This document shows, in pieces, positions 8,263 to 16,353 of a stretch of DNA of 64,000 bases. The stretch covers positions 434,001 through 498,000 of the forward strand of contig CP074575.1 in assembly GCA_018394315.1 (NCBI GenBank), read 5' to 3'. The first letter of the stretch is position 1. The number at the start of each line of letters is the position of its first letter. Source of the stretch: Mycoplasmatota bacterium. GTDB taxonomy: Bacteria > Bacillota_I > Bacilli_A > MAG-NZ. Below the pieces are notes generated by a model. That model was not told the origin of the DNA and made no database searches. It was given only the letters and a program-made list of their open reading frames with translations. A program made the position numbers and the translations under genes.

Positions 8263-8697
8263 CTAAATTTCCTTAATCATTAATAAAGCATTTTCACCGT
8301 CTTCATAATAATTCTTTCTTATCCCACCAGCTGCAAAACCAAATTTATGATATAGATTAATTGCTGCTTTATTTGATTCTCTCACTTCTAACGATATAAC
8401 TCTTGTACCTTGTTCCATAAAATATTCTAACGCAAATTTCAAGAACTTCTCTCCTAATCTCTTACCTCTATAATCAGGCATTATATAAAAATTAGTTATC
8501 TGTCCCTTTTCAAATACACACCATAAACCAATATACCCAATAATTAATTCATCATCTTCTAAAACAAAATAATGTGCATATTGATTAACAGTTAATTCAT
8601 AATTAAGCATTTTTGTTCCAAGTGTTGACCCAAAAACTTCAAGCTCTTGATCAACTACTATATCAATATCTTCCGGAAACATCTTTCTTATTAACAT
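8263..8697 (-). CDS. rimI: Ribosomal-protein-alanine N-acetyltransferase RimI-like (GNAT)
   Basis: 144-residue GNAT. The acetyl-CoA loop is at DYRGKRLGEKFL (RGxxxG form), followed by SLEVRESNKAAINLYHKFGF, the hallmark of RimI, and ending with the NYYEDGENALLM segment. RimI acetylates the N-terminal Ala of ribosomal protein S18 in E. coli; in Firmicutes substrates may be broader. Start: the ATG at 8697 shares its A with the tsaB stop codon (TAATG) and has GGGGAG 5 bases upstream. Embedded in the t6A cluster as is usual in Firmicutes. Confidence 0.92.
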   Translation of the reverse strand: MLIRKMFPEDIDIVVDQELEVFGSTLGTKMLNYELTVNQYAHYFVLEDDELIIGYIGLWCVFEKGQITNFYIMPDYRGKRLGEKFLKFALEYFMEQGTRVISLEVRESNKAAINLYHKFGFAAGGIRKNYYEDGENALLMIKEI

Positions 8698-9251
8698 TAT
8701 TCTCCCCATTCTCTCAAATAGTTAGGCGAGAATGCATGAACATTTTCTACTAAAGTTGTTTTTAGTAAATCTGGTCTAATATTTGCATTATCTATTGTTA
8801 CCATTTTTATACCTTTTACTTCTTCTTTAAAATCTTCTTCTAATCTCATTTTAGGTTCTATAATAACTAAATAATCGTTATCCAAGTCATAAACTGCGCT
8901 AAACACATGCCCTCTTCTTGCATCTACCATTACAGCTACCTTACCTGTAAATGTACTCGCTAAAACCTCAAGAGTACTAACCTTCTTTAACTTAATATTA
9001 TTAAAGTGCGCAAAAGTCTTAGCTACTACCACGCCAATTCTAACTCCTGTATATGAACCGGGTCCTTCACCAACAATTATTTCGTCAATATCCTTTATAG
9101 AAATATTATTCCTAGCGAACATTTCTTCAATCTCAACCATTAATGTTTTAGAATGATCATTATTTCCTATTTTACTAACTAAATCGACTATTCCCTCTTC
9201 AATTAATGCTACATAAAGGAATTTAGTTGCCGTATCAATAAATAATTTCAT
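8697..9251 (-). CDS. tsaB: tRNA threonylcarbamoyladenosine biosynthesis protein TsaB
   Basis: 184 residues, a shortened ASKHA relative of TsaD. LFIDTATKFLYVAL at the start, VGEGPGSYTGVRIGVVVAKTFA near 60-80 (strong TsaB signature) and VMVDARRGHVFSAVY near 110. It forms the scaffold that partners TsaD and TsaE. It is somewhat shorter than B. subtilis TsaB (about 229), mainly at the C-terminus. Overlaps tsaE upstream by one base and rimI downstream by one base, so translation is coupled. Confidence 0.94.
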   Translation of the reverse strand: MKLFIDTATKFLYVALIEEGIVDLVSKIGNNDHSKTLMVEIEEMFARNNISIKDIDEIIVGEGPGSYTGVRIGVVVAKTFAHFNNIKLKKVSTLEVLASTFTGKVAVMVDARRGHVFSAVYDLDNDYLVIIEPKMRLEEDFKEEVKGIKMVTIDNANIRPDLLKTTLVENVHAFSPNYLREWGE

Positions 9252-9688
9252 TATAGTTTCTCCAATATCATATTATATCTTGAATCATCAGTACTAAGGG
9301 TGAACTTCCTATTTCCATTTTCTATACTAATATCTATCCTCAAAAAACCTTCTAAGCTATCTTTAATATTGTCACTCCACTCTACAACACTCACGCCTTC
9401 GCCATATAAATAATCTTCTAAATCATAATCAAAACCAATACCATCTAAACGGTAAACATCCATGTGGTATAAAGGTATTCGTCCATCATATACTTTCATA
9501 ATTGTAAAAGTCGGACTATTAACTACTCTTTTGACACCTAACCCTAGGGCTATCCCTTTGGTTAGGGTAGTTTTCCCAGCTCCTAAATCGCCGTTTAGAG
9601 TAATAATAGCACCAGAAAACATCATGTGACCTATTAATTTACCCAATTCAATTGTTTCTTCAACATTTCTTGTATATATAGTTTTCAT
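9251..9688 (-). CDS. tsaE: t6A biosynthesis ATPase TsaE
   Basis: 145 residues. P-loop GDLGAGKTTLTKGIA near residue 35, then VNSPTFTIMKVYDG and LYHMDVYRLDG, all typical of TsaE (YjeE/YdiB). It hydrolyses ATP to reset the TsaBD complex. First gene of the cluster, one-base overlap with tsaB. A thin 60-base gap separates it from cwlD. Confidence 0.95.
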   Translation of the reverse strand: MKTIYTRNVEETIELGKLIGHMMFSGAIITLNGDLGAGKTTLTKGIALGLGVKRVVNSPTFTIMKVYDGRIPLYHMDVYRLDGIGFDYDLEDYLYGEGVSVVEWSDNIKDSLEGFLRIDISIENGNRKFTLSTDDSRYNMILEKL

Positions 9689-9749
9689 ATTAAATTCTTC
9701 TTTCGTAGTCTTTTTTTATTATATCAAATATTGTTATATGATAGTAAAA

Positions 9750-10382
9750 TTATTTACTCAAATAGTCTATGACTCCAAAATATATTGCATATGCAACTTC
9801 ATCTTGGTATTTTTCTGTCTTTAAAAGTTCTAGTTCGTTATAATTTGATAGAAAACCAATTTCAATTAAAACTCCTGGCTTGTTTGAATGTTCAAGCAAA
9901 TATATATTATTTATATATTTCGCCTTTCTGTGCGTTCCTAAATTATTCTTTAGAGAATTTTGAATTGATTTAGCTAATTCTAAATTATCTCCATAATAAA
10001 ATGTTTGAGCACCACTCCACTTGGAGCTTCCAATCGCATTTAAATGGATAGATAAAAACAACTCTGCATCAGATTCATTAATTATCTTTACCCTTTTATG
10101 GATATCCTCTCGTTTTTTATTGCTTCCTTGATTAGATAAATCATAATCTCCATCTCTAGTCATGTAAACTTTAATTCCTACCTCTTCAAAATAATTCATT
10201 AATAGCTTACTTACTTCTAAAGAAATTAGAGCTTCATTAGTCCCATCACTACCTACTGCACCCCCATCATAACCCCCATGACCCGGGTCGATATATATAG
10301 CCATTTCTTTTTCATGAGTTCTAACTATAAACAAATGAATAATTAAAATACAAATACTAACCACAAAAAAAATTCTCTTCAT
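9750..10382 (-). CDS. cwlD: N-acetylmuramoyl-L-alanine amidase, CwlD type (spore cortex)
   Basis: 210 residues: an N-terminal membrane helix/signal (about 3-20), then an Amidase_3 zinc domain with IYIDPGHGGYDGGAVG (zinc His), Glu in the SLEVSK segment, LFLSIHLNAI (second His) and the catalytic GVLIEIGFLSN. The stretch KREDIHKRVKIIN...SKWSGAQTFYY is the form seen in CwlD, which removes peptide side chains so that muramic-delta-lactam can form in the spore cortex. I see no clear ribosome site before the ATG at 10382. Together with spoIIE, yabPQ and yunB it supports an endospore former. Confidence 0.88.
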   Translation of the reverse strand: MKRIFFVVSICILIIHLFIVRTHEKEMAIYIDPGHGGYDGGAVGSDGTNEALISLEVSKLLMNYFEEVGIKVYMTRDGDYDLSNQGSNKKREDIHKRVKIINESDAELFLSIHLNAIGSSKWSGAQTFYYGDNLELAKSIQNSLKNNLGTHRKAKYINNIYLLEHSNKPGVLIEIGFLSNYNELELLKTEKYQDEVAYAIYFGVIDYLSK

Positions 10383-10411
10383 AATAAATTCTATGAAAAG
10401 AATAATTTATA

Positions 10412-10933
10412 TTATGATACTTTTTGTAACAATCTGTAAATAAAATCCTTTAATTTCTCCTCTTGAATTTCTGTTAAAGGCGGTAAATTGCCATTAACCT
10501 TAAGATGATCATCTGTTGTTCCTAAATGAAAGTCAACAATCTCACCGTCAACAATCGTAAGCATCGTAGGAACCCAAATTCTATCATATATTAATGTATC
10601 ATATTCTATTTTTTCTAAATACTCAACTATCTCTTCATACATTAGTAGATAGTTCTTGGTTTTATTTTTTCTTATATTCTCAACATTAAAATAAAATATA
10701 TCAGAATCCACTCCGCTCGTAATATTATTCAGTACTGGCATTAATTCTTGACACCACAGACAATCCGGAAATGAGAATACAAGAACAGCAGTACCATTAT
10801 CTAAGACTTTTAAAACTTCTCTTTCATTTATTTGTTTGATGTTGACTTTTCCTTCAACTCCATCATAATCTTCTTTTATATTACCACAACCAACTAAAAG
10901 TATAATTAAAAATAAACTAAGTGCTTTCTTCAT
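10412..10933 (-). CDS. Thioredoxin-like lipoprotein
   Basis: 173 residues. Lipoprotein signal MKKALSLFLIILLVGCG with the lipobox LVGC, so the mature protein is anchored outside. A thioredoxin-like core follows: VLVFSFPDCLWCQELMPVL carries a CxxC redox pair (CLWC, near residue 58), and WVPTMLTIVDGEIV holds the cis-Pro. It is probably a membrane-bound thiol oxidoreductase or bacteriocin-accessory-like thioredoxin. Starts just after a 39-codon ORF and lies upstream of cwlD. Confidence 0.82.
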   Translation of the reverse strand: MKKALSLFLIILLVGCGNIKEDYDGVEGKVNIKQINEREVLKVLDNGTAVLVFSFPDCLWCQELMPVLNNITSGVDSDIFYFNVENIRKNKTKNYLLMYEEIVEYLEKIEYDTLIYDRIWVPTMLTIVDGEIVDFHLGTTDDHLKVNGNLPPLTEIQEEKLKDFIYRLLQKVS

Positions 10934-10935
10934 TC

Positions 10936-11055
10936 CTAAAACCCTAGCTTTCCTAACAATGAAAACATATTTTTCTTGTACTGCTCTACACCAATCCCAA
11001 CAACTACAACTACTTTAGATTGTTCATCAATATTTAAAGATATATAATTACTCAT
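10936..11055 (-). CDS. Possible 39-residue ORF between the S1 protein and the lipoprotein
   Basis: Begins with an ATG inside the end of the S1-domain gene (8-base overlap) and stops two bases before the next ATG. The translation, MSNYISLNIDEQSKVVVVVG then IGVEQYKKNMFSLLGKLGF, resembles the beta-alpha start of an ACT domain (as in aspartokinase), so it may be a remnant or a real micro-ORF. The ribosome site is weak. Supported only by tight packing and a sensible amino-acid pattern. Confidence 0.4.
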   Translation of the reverse strand: MSNYISLNIDEQSKVVVVVGIGVEQYKKNMFSLLGKLGF

Positions 11056-11380
11056 TCTTCTTCATCTCTTTCAGTTTACTCTCAATCCAAGAACTCATTT
11101 TCTTCTCAATAGTAGTAAAACCAATTTTGTATCTACGATTGATTCTTCTCTCCTTAATTGCTTTATAACTCAGCTTTAGTTTTCTTTGTTCTTGATCTAT
11201 ATCCAACACCTTTAAATCAATAATATCTCCAATTGTTAGATAATCTCTTACGTTACGAACAAACCTATCGGATAATTCAGATATGTGAATTAAGCCAACA
11301 TAATTATCAACTTTAACAAAAACACCATAATTCTGAATACTTGTGACTTTCCCTGTTACAACAGAACCATTTTTAATCAT
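11048..11380 (-). CDS. S1 domain RNA-binding protein (YugI/CvfD type)
   Basis: About 110 residues. One S1 OB-fold domain at residues 4-75 (GSVVTGKVTSIQNYGVFVKV, GLIHISELSDRFV, LKVLDIDQEQRKLKLSYK), then a basic linker and the C-terminal tail GFTTIEKKMSSWIES, which matches the tail of general stress protein 13 (YugI/CvfD) rather than of ribosomal S1. These proteins bind ribosomes or RNA and affect translation under stress. GGGAG fits the ATG at 11380 better than the one at 11386. Confidence 0.85.
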   Translation of the reverse strand: MIKNGSVVTGKVTSIQNYGVFVKVDNYVGLIHISELSDRFVRNVRDYLTIGDIIDLKVLDIDQEQRKLKLSYKAIKERRINRRYKIGFTTIEKKMSSWIESKLKEMKKNE

Positions 11381-11420
11381 TTTCATACACTCCCAGAATT
11401 TATTCCTCTATATTATAGCA

Positions 11421-11448
11421 TAAAAAAAGGAATAACTATTTATTCCTT
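11421..11448 (-). terminator. Intrinsic terminator after yutG
   Basis: Minus strand: 9-bp perfect stem AAGGAATAA / TTATTCCTT (11427-11448) with a 4-base loop and a seven-U tail partly within the stem end. It overlaps the last codons and stop of yutG. Confidence 0.87.
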
Positions 11449-11937
11449 AATTCTGTTATGAGCAATTCTACTAGCACTAGAAGCAGCGATTGCCCCTATG
11501 ATATCGTCTAAAAAAGTCATACATTTATCAGTTCTTTTACCAATTTTGTCTACCTTATTGATAATCCCTACTTTTTCCTTATCAACATATCCAAAATTAG
11601 TTAATCCAATACTACCATAAACATTTACAATACCAAGAGCCAAGATTTCATCAACTCCATAAAGTGGATAGTCGCTGGCTACTAGTTCATTCAATGGTTC
11701 AGGTAACAACCCTTTTTCACATAATATGTCTAGAGCTATACCAGTAAATATTACATTTTGGACTTCAGTTTTTTCTAATACCTTTATTACGTTTTCTTCA
11801 CAATATTCGATTGTAAGATTCTCATAATATTGTTTTTGTATAGTCAAGGTAATATCAGCGATATCTCTTATTGTTACTCCCCTTGAAAGCAATAGTTTAA
11901 TTGCTTTCTCTTTGTTTACTAAATCAGTGTAAGACAT
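11440..11937 (-). CDS. yutG: Phosphatidylglycerophosphatase A-like protein YutG
   Basis: 165 residues. The segment LPEPLNELVASDYPLYGVDEILALGIVNVYGSIGLTNFGYVDK and the C-terminal FLDDIIGAIAASSASRIAHN match the YutG branch of the PgpA family, which dephosphorylates phosphatidylglycerol phosphate or acts as a related membrane-lipid phosphatase. No obvious transmembrane helix is present, as for YutG. It overlaps the yutI stop (TAATG), so it is translationally coupled, and it ends in a terminator. Confidence 0.88.
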   Translation of the reverse strand: MSYTDLVNKEKAIKLLLSRGVTIRDIADITLTIQKQYYENLTIEYCEENVIKVLEKTEVQNVIFTGIALDILCEKGLLPEPLNELVASDYPLYGVDEILALGIVNVYGSIGLTNFGYVDKEKVGIINKVDKIGKRTDKCMTFLDDIIGAIAASSASRIAHNRIKE

Positions 11938-12164
11938 TATATTTTTTCAACGCGTAAAACAGATGGTATCTCTTCAAGAATGATTGCTTCTATCCCTTGC
12001 TTTAAAGTAATGTCACTTGAGGCGCATCCTACGCATGCCCCTAAAAGTTCAACGTATACTACACCTTCTTCAAATTTAGCAAACTTAACGTCTCCTCCAT
12101 CTCTTTGAAGATATGGTCTTATTTTATTTATTAGTTCTTTTATTTGCTTTTCTGCTTCACCCAT
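11937..12164 (-). CDS. yutI: NifU C-terminal-domain Fe-S scaffold protein YutI
   Basis: 75 residues, a single NifU-like domain: IRPYLQRDGGDVKFAKFEEGVVYVELLG followed by ACVGCASSDITLK with the CxxC that binds a 4Fe-4S cluster. It would donate or carry clusters to apo-enzymes. GGAGG ribosome site; overlaps yutD by 8 bases. In Bacillus the same gene lies close to yutD and yunB-yunC, as here. Confidence 0.94.
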   Translation of the reverse strand: MGEAEKQIKELINKIRPYLQRDGGDVKFAKFEEGVVYVELLGACVGCASSDITLKQGIEAIILEEIPSVLRVEKI

Positions 12165-12444
12165 TTTTTCTTCCTCCTTTTACTCTTTTCAATATATAGA
12201 ACGGACAGCCATAAACACAGGATTCACTTATGTAATCAGGAATATGCTTATAGTTATCTACTTTATTATTATGATGAAACCCCTTAATTCGTAAAATACC
12301 TGCTGAAAAATCCCCCAAAATATAATCGTACTTATCGAAGATTTCTTCAATATACTTACTTTCAAGGTCTTCTAATTCGAAACAATCGCGGTATTCTTTT
12401 ACTAATATGAATTTTCTATTTTTCACTCTAATAATATCTTTCAT
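12157..12444 (-). CDS. yutD: YutD family protein
   Basis: 95 residues. The FELEDLESKYIEEIFDKYDYILGDFSAGILRIKGF segment and the C-terminal IPDYISESCVYGCPFYILKRV match the conserved YutD (DUF1027) family of Bacilli, whose function is not established. Two Cys near the end (CVYGC) are conserved. First gene of a three-gene operon yutD-yutI-yutG with its own promoter (12478-12505). Confidence 0.87.
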   Translation of the reverse strand: MKDIIRVKNRKFILVKEYRDCFELEDLESKYIEEIFDKYDYILGDFSAGILRIKGFHHNNKVDNYKHIPDYISESCVYGCPFYILKRVKGGRKNG

Positions 12445-12477
12445 TTTTCTCTCCTAAAAAATTACTAGACTCATGTT

Positions 12478-12505
12478 ATTTTATCAAAATACTGTAATTA
12501 TTCAA
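12478..12505 (-). promoter_or_regulatory. Promoter of the yutD-yutI-yutG operon
   Basis: Minus strand: -35 TTGAAT (12505-12500), 16-base spacer, -10 TAAAAT (12483-12478), about 35 bases before the yutD start. It lies between the yunB terminator and yutD. Confidence 0.65.
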
Positions 12506-12521
12506 TTGATATACTAAATAA

Positions 12522-12549
12522 AAGAAAAAATCGAGAAACTAATCTCGAT
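12522..12549 (-). terminator. Intrinsic terminator after yunB
   Basis: Minus strand: perfect 7-bp stem ATCGAGA / TCTCGAT (12530-12549), 6-base loop, six U tail. It starts at the base next to the yunB stop codon. Confidence 0.92.
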
Positions 12550-13236
12550 CTATGCATCAATATCTCCTATATCAGATATATCAGAATCTTGGGAAGAACC
12601 TGAATCATTTGGAATTAAAGGTATAGAAGTTCCACCTTGATAATAGTATCTAGGGATATCCCCACTAATAACTTCTATCAATAACGGTAATTCATTTTCT
12701 ACTATTAAATCACTCTTTTGAAAAGGAATAATTGTTTGAAAGTGTACTTCAGTAAATAATATCACTTCTAGTAGCGAATTATTAATAGGATAATCTGTTA
12801 TTCTCGACTTTATATCTACCTTAACACTACTAATTGGTCTAATGTAAATATTTAACTTAGGACCTATTCTAGTAAATAAAGTATCACTAAATACCAACAT
12901 TAGAGGCAATTCTAAACTAAAATCCTCTAGTGATGCTACCTCTTCAGTTACACTTTTCATGACTTTTCCCATGATTGTACTTGTCTGTCTTGTATTTACA
13001 ACTATATTTTCGGTTCCATCAACGGAATCAACATAAATTAATGATGTAGGATCTAAATCACTTAACACTTGTTCTCTAATAGCTTGTTCAATCATTGAAG
13101 TTGTATAATTATAAGCTTTATGTCTAACATATGTAACTACGCTATCTCCAAAGTATCCGTCAATAAATTTAATAAGTAATAAACAAGACAGAATTAGTAA
13201 TATGACTGATACATTACGAAATGAGAAGTAACGCAT
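12550..13236 (-). CDS. yunB: Sporulation protein YunB
   Basis: 228 residues with one N-terminal membrane helix (about 10-26) and an outer domain. MIEQAIREQVLSDLD, the long amphipathic middle with LPLMLVFSDTLFTRIGPKLNIYI, and the end LIEVISGDIPRYYYQGG are typical of YunB, a mother-cell protein needed for normal sporulation in B. subtilis. The last 20 residues are a variable Ser/Asp tail. Overlaps yunC by 23 bases, which is the Bacillus gene order. Confidence 0.87.
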   Translation of the reverse strand: MRYFSFRNVSVILLILSCLLLIKFIDGYFGDSVVTYVRHKAYNYTTSMIEQAIREQVLSDLDPTSLIYVDSVDGTENIVVNTRQTSTIMGKVMKSVTEEVASLEDFSLELPLMLVFSDTLFTRIGPKLNIYIRPISSVKVDIKSRITDYPINNSLLEVILFTEVHFQTIIPFQKSDLIVENELPLLIEVISGDIPRYYYQGGTSIPLIPNDSGSSQDSDISDIGDIDA

Positions 13237-13522
13237 CTTTAACTAACATTTTCTCGTATATCCCTAGTTCTCTAGCAGCTTCTGTTATATCAAAAAGTTC
13301 AGCATTGAGTAACTCTTCAATTGTCTTTACTCCCAAAGCTCTTCCTGTTACTACTTTCCTTTCTATTAAATGAGGTTTATTAAAAACTGGCACATCCAAA
13401 GCACCGCACATAAAGTAACCTTTCTCATTACCAACGATTAGCAAAGTAGTTTTAGGAAGGTATACTTCTATTCTGTAAAAGTCAAACCCTCTAAGCTTAA
13501 ATAGTCTGTTTTTTATTTCCAT
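13214..13522 (-). CDS. yunC: YunC family protein (DUF1805)
   Basis: 102 residues. GYFMCGALDVPVFNKPHLIERKVVTGRALGVKTIEELLNAEL matches the DUF1805 (YunC) family, a compact protein of unknown function linked to yunB in Bacilli. GAAGGGAG ribosome site. It is transcribed away from the CBS gene; the two starts are 78 bases apart. Confidence 0.87.
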   Translation of the reverse strand: MEIKNRLFKLRGFDFYRIEVYLPKTTLLIVGNEKGYFMCGALDVPVFNKPHLIERKVVTGRALGVKTIEELLNAELFDITEAARELGIYEKMLVKDALLLIS

Positions 13523-13600
13523 TTAGACACTCCCTTCTATAATATATATGAAATGTATAAAAATAGAATGATATCAAATAATACTCTTGAGGTGGAAATT

Positions 13601-14074
13601 ATGAAAATCAGCGCTATTATGACTAGAAAAGTATTTTACTTAGGTAAAAATAATTCAGTGAGTGAGGCAGTTAAAATCATGGGTTCTGAAGATGTTGGAG
13701 CAATACCTATAACGGATCAATTTAATAAAGTTATAGGAATAATAACAGATAGAGATATTGTTATAAGATGCTTATATCAAGATGGTTCGCTTGAGTTAGC
13801 TCTTGAAAACTATATGACATCCAATGTAACAACAGTTGAGGAAGAGGCAACAATTGGAACTGTTATTACTTTGATGAGCGAAAAACAAATCAAAAGAATC
13901 CCAGTAACAAACCACGAAGGTAAATTGACTGGAATTGTTTCATTAGGTGATTTAGCTACCCATTCCGCATCTGATGGGAAAAGTAGTGAAGCCTTAAGGA
14001 ATATTTCATTACCATCAAATGACCACGTATCAAATCCAAATCACGACAATAAAGTGGATAATTTTCCATTATAA
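13601..14074 (+). CDS. CBS-domain pair protein
   Basis: 157 residues: two CBS motifs, about 6-58 (IMTRKVFYLGKNNSVSEAVKIM...GAIPITD...VIGIITDRDIVIR) and 72-125 (YMTSNVTTVEEEATIGTVITLM...IKRIPVTNHEGKLTGIVSLGDLA), then a short polar tail. Such stand-alone pairs bind adenine nucleotides or, in some Firmicutes, c-di-AMP and act as sensors. ATG at 13601 is chosen because GAGGTGG lies 7 bases upstream; the upstream in-frame Met codons have none. No partner gene is visible next door. Confidence 0.9.
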   Translation: MKISAIMTRKVFYLGKNNSVSEAVKIMGSEDVGAIPITDQFNKVIGIITDRDIVIRCLYQDGSLELALENYMTSNVTTVEEEATIGTVITLMSEKQIKRIPVTNHEGKLTGIVSLGDLATHSASDGKSSEALRNISLPSNDHVSNPNHDNKVDNFPL

Positions 14075-14076
14075 CA

Positions 14077-14102
14077 AAAGCACCATTAATAATAGGTGCT
14101 TT
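14077..14102. terminator. Hairpin between convergent genes, probable terminator
   Basis: 8-bp stem AAAGCACC / GGTGCTTT with a 10-base loop. On the minus strand it is followed by a U-rich tail; on the plus strand the tail is weaker. It lies after the CBS gene and before the end of the minus-strand gene, so it may serve both. Confidence 0.6.
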
Positions 14103-14178
14103 GTGTTGAAATATGAATCTGTATAAAAATGAGTTGGTGAGTATATTTACATCAGCTTTTTTCAAATTTATACTATAA

Positions 14179-14751
14179 CTAATGTTTTTCTTTTTCTTTC
14201 GCTAATTCTTTCAGCCGTCTATTAATATAATTATCCATTTTCATCAGCATTTCGTCTAATTTCACTTCAGAATGCTCTTCTATAAGGGTTTCCCTTAATT
14301 TTTGTCTACTGATTTTAATCTGCTTTTGAAAAACGATATTAAAATATAGAACTAATGTCAATAATGCCGTAAATAAGCCAATTAACCCCGATGTAAGTAA
14401 TTCAAATAATAATGAATAAATCACTGTAGAAAAAATTGCAATCGCAACCAACACTATTAAGAACCTCTTTGAATTATCCTTTGAAATTTTAGATAAAAAA
14501 TTAGACTGTGCAGATAATGACGATTCCGAATAATAATCAGGAATTAAGTTGTACAATTCTTTCTCAATCAAAATGTAAAACTTATCTTGATCACTTTTTA
14601 TGTGAAATAACCTTTGGTCCGGTAATTCTTCTTTTATAGGGTGATCCTCAATAAAGTAAACTCTAAAATCTTTTTTACCAACTTTATATTTCTTAAATGG
14701 TTCTCCTGGGTTTAAGAAAGGATCAATACTTTTATTTTTATTAAAAATCAT
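14179..14751 (-). CDS. Membrane protein of unknown function
   Basis: About 190 residues. A soluble N-terminal part (1-95) contains KKDFRVYFIEDHPIKEELPD and FYILIEKELYNLIPDYY; two close membrane helices follow (about 100-145), and the C-terminal 40 residues form a charged helix (KLDEMLMKMDNYINRRLKELAK). No family recognised. It overlaps the end of the RDD gene, so it is co-transcribed with the ispD/ispF group. The ATG at 14751 is used; a TTG three codons earlier is possible. Confidence 0.72.
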   Translation of the reverse strand: MIFNKNKSIDPFLNPGEPFKKYKVGKKDFRVYFIEDHPIKEELPDQRLFHIKSDQDKFYILIEKELYNLIPDYYSESSLSAQSNFLSKISKDNSKRFLIVLVAIAIFSTVIYSLLFELLTSGLIGLFTALLTLVLYFNIVFQKQIKISRQKLRETLIEEHSEVKLDEMLMKMDNYINRRLKELAKEKEKH

Positions 14752-15223
14752 AATCTTCAATAACTTTCGTGTTCATAAGTATATCTCTTATAGTTTGTCT
14801 ATCTTCTCTTAAAGCAACCATTAAAAAATCAATTAGTGCTCCTAATCCAAATGTAAAGGTCCACCATAATTCTTTGAAGATAACTTCTCTTGCAAATAGT
14901 GTTCCAAAAGATAAATTAGAATCACCCAATTTTTCAACACGAATTCCACATATTTTCCTTCCAATAGTTTTACCATTCCAAAGTAGTGGAAGTATTACAA
15001 AGTAAAGAACTCTCGTTACTAAACTTATCAGAAATGATAATTTCATAAACTCTATATAGTCCCACTGAAAAAATAAAAAATCATTTTCGAATGGTAATGT
15101 GTTTTCAACAGTGAATTGGAAAACCTTCCTTAGAAAAGAAAACAGAAATGGTAAATAAAATATACCCAGAATAATTTCATCTACAAAATAGCTACCAAAT
15201 CTTCTAATAGCATTACTTCTCAT
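14741..15223 (-). CDS. RDD family membrane protein
   Basis: 160 residues with three membrane helices. RRFGSYFVDEIILGI at the N-terminus is the Arg-Asp pattern of RDD proteins, and GRKICGIRVEK...LFAREVIFKELWW in the middle is the family's second block. Role of the family is not settled (transport or ion tolerance has been proposed for some). A second, unrelated RDD copy lies at 32829. GGAGGG start site; overlaps the ispF stop region by 11 bases. Confidence 0.82.
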   Translation of the reverse strand: MRSNAIRRFGSYFVDEIILGIFYLPFLFSFLRKVFQFTVENTLPFENDFLFFQWDYIEFMKLSFLISLVTRVLYFVILPLLWNGKTIGRKICGIRVEKLGDSNLSFGTLFAREVIFKELWWTFTFGLGALIDFLMVALREDRQTIRDILMNTKVIEDYDF

Positions 15224-15695
15224 TGCTTCCCTCCTTTATAAGTACAGTAGCCGTAGCCATTATACCTTCACCCTTACCAATAAATCCTAGTTTCTCAGTT
15301 GTCGTAGCTTTTACAGATACTTGACTGATATTTACCTCTAGCAAGTTTGCAATGTTTTTACGAATGTCATGAATATAATTAATTAACTTAGGTTTTTCTG
15401 CTAATATCATGCAATCAATATTATTTATTAAATAACCATGACTCTTACATAGTTTTAAGGCTTCGGTAACAAAAAACTTAGATTCCTTATCTTTATACTG
15501 AGAATCTGTATCAGGAAACAAATTGCCTAAGTCTCCTAGAGCTAAAGCACCTAAAATACTTTCAGCGACTACATGTAATAAAACATCTGCATCAGAATGA
15601 CCCCTTAACCCTTTAAAGGAAATTTTAACTCCACCCAAAATTAGTTGCTTATCTGGATCAAATTGATGAACATCAACAGAGTGTCCAATTCGCAT
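15213..15695 (-). CDS. ispF: 2-C-methyl-D-erythritol 2,4-cyclodiphosphate synthase
   Basis: About 160 residues. MRIGHSVDVHQFD carries the metal-binding Asp and His, ILGGVKISF and GLRGHSDADVLLH the third His, and the C-terminal VSVKATTTEKLGFIGKGEGI is the family signature. Fifth committed step of the MEP isoprenoid pathway. Start at 15695: GGAG lies 9 bases upstream, better than the two nearer ATGs. Directly downstream of ispD by five bases. Confidence 0.96.
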   Translation of the reverse strand: MRIGHSVDVHQFDPDKQLILGGVKISFKGLRGHSDADVLLHVVAESILGALALGDLGNLFPDTDSQYKDKESKFFVTEALKLCKSHGYLINNIDCMILAEKPKLINYIHDIRKNIANLLEVNISQVSVKATTTEKLGFIGKGEGIMATATVLIKEGSNEK

Positions 15696-15700
15696 AGGCA

Positions 15701-16351
15701 TCATCTCCTTAATTTATCAAAAACATCAAAATCTTCTTTATATGTTACTTTAATATTCATTATGCTTCCTTTAACTAAGGAAATCTTTTCATCCGAATAT
15801 TTTTCAATCAGTGCTATATCATCTGTTGCTATGAATTTTTGATGCTTCGCACGCTTATGCACATCAAGAAGTAATTCTCTTTTCCCACATTGAGGAGTTT
15901 GAACAATATACTTATTCTCCCTAGTTATGGTTTTAAATTTATTATCTTTTATTTCTTTCAAGCTGTCACTTAAAGGTAATCCCACTACACAAGCAGAATT
16001 TACTTGCATTGCCTTTTTACACTTTTTAATTATTTTTGTACTCACTAAAGGTCTTGCACCATCATGAATAAATACAACATCATTCGTTGCAGCTTCAATA
16101 CCCTTACATACACTTTCTTGTCTAAATTCTCCACCAACCACTAATTTAATTTTATTAGATGTAAACATTTCAAATTTCTTTAATTCTTTCTTAGAAACAA
16201 CCAAAATGATTTCCGTAAAGTCCGGATCATATATAAACTTACTAATTGTATACTCAATTAAATGCAATCCATCAACTTTATATAACAATTTATTCACATT
16301 AAGCTTTGTTCTTGTACCTTTCCCAGCACAAGGAATAACCACACTATACAT
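15701..16351 (-). CDS. ispD: 2-C-methyl-D-erythritol 4-phosphate cytidylyltransferase
   Basis: 216 residues. Nucleotide-binding N-terminus VVIPCAGKGTRTKLNVNKLLYKV, VFIHDGARPLVS near 105 and NKYIVQTPQCGKRELLLD near 150 define IspD. It makes CDP-methylerythritol in the MEP pathway. ATG at 16351 follows AGGTGG by 5 bases; the GTG three codons earlier lies on the ribosome site itself. The usual Gly-rich loop reads AGKGTR rather than AGxGxRM, which is acceptable. Confidence 0.94.
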   Translation of the reverse strand: MYSVVIPCAGKGTRTKLNVNKLLYKVDGLHLIEYTISKFIYDPDFTEIILVVSKKELKKFEMFTSNKIKLVVGGEFRQESVCKGIEAATNDVVFIHDGARPLVSTKIIKKCKKAMQVNSACVVGLPLSDSLKEIKDNKFKTITRENKYIVQTPQCGKRELLLDVHKRAKHQKFIATDDIALIEKYSDEKISLVKGSIMNIKVTYKEDFDVFDKLRR

Positions 16352-16353
16352 TT

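Noticed and set aside
13956-14165. 69-codon minus-strand ORF over the end of the CBS gene
   Set aside because: No ribosome site or family likeness; it overlaps a well supported CBS gene and the hairpin at 14077.
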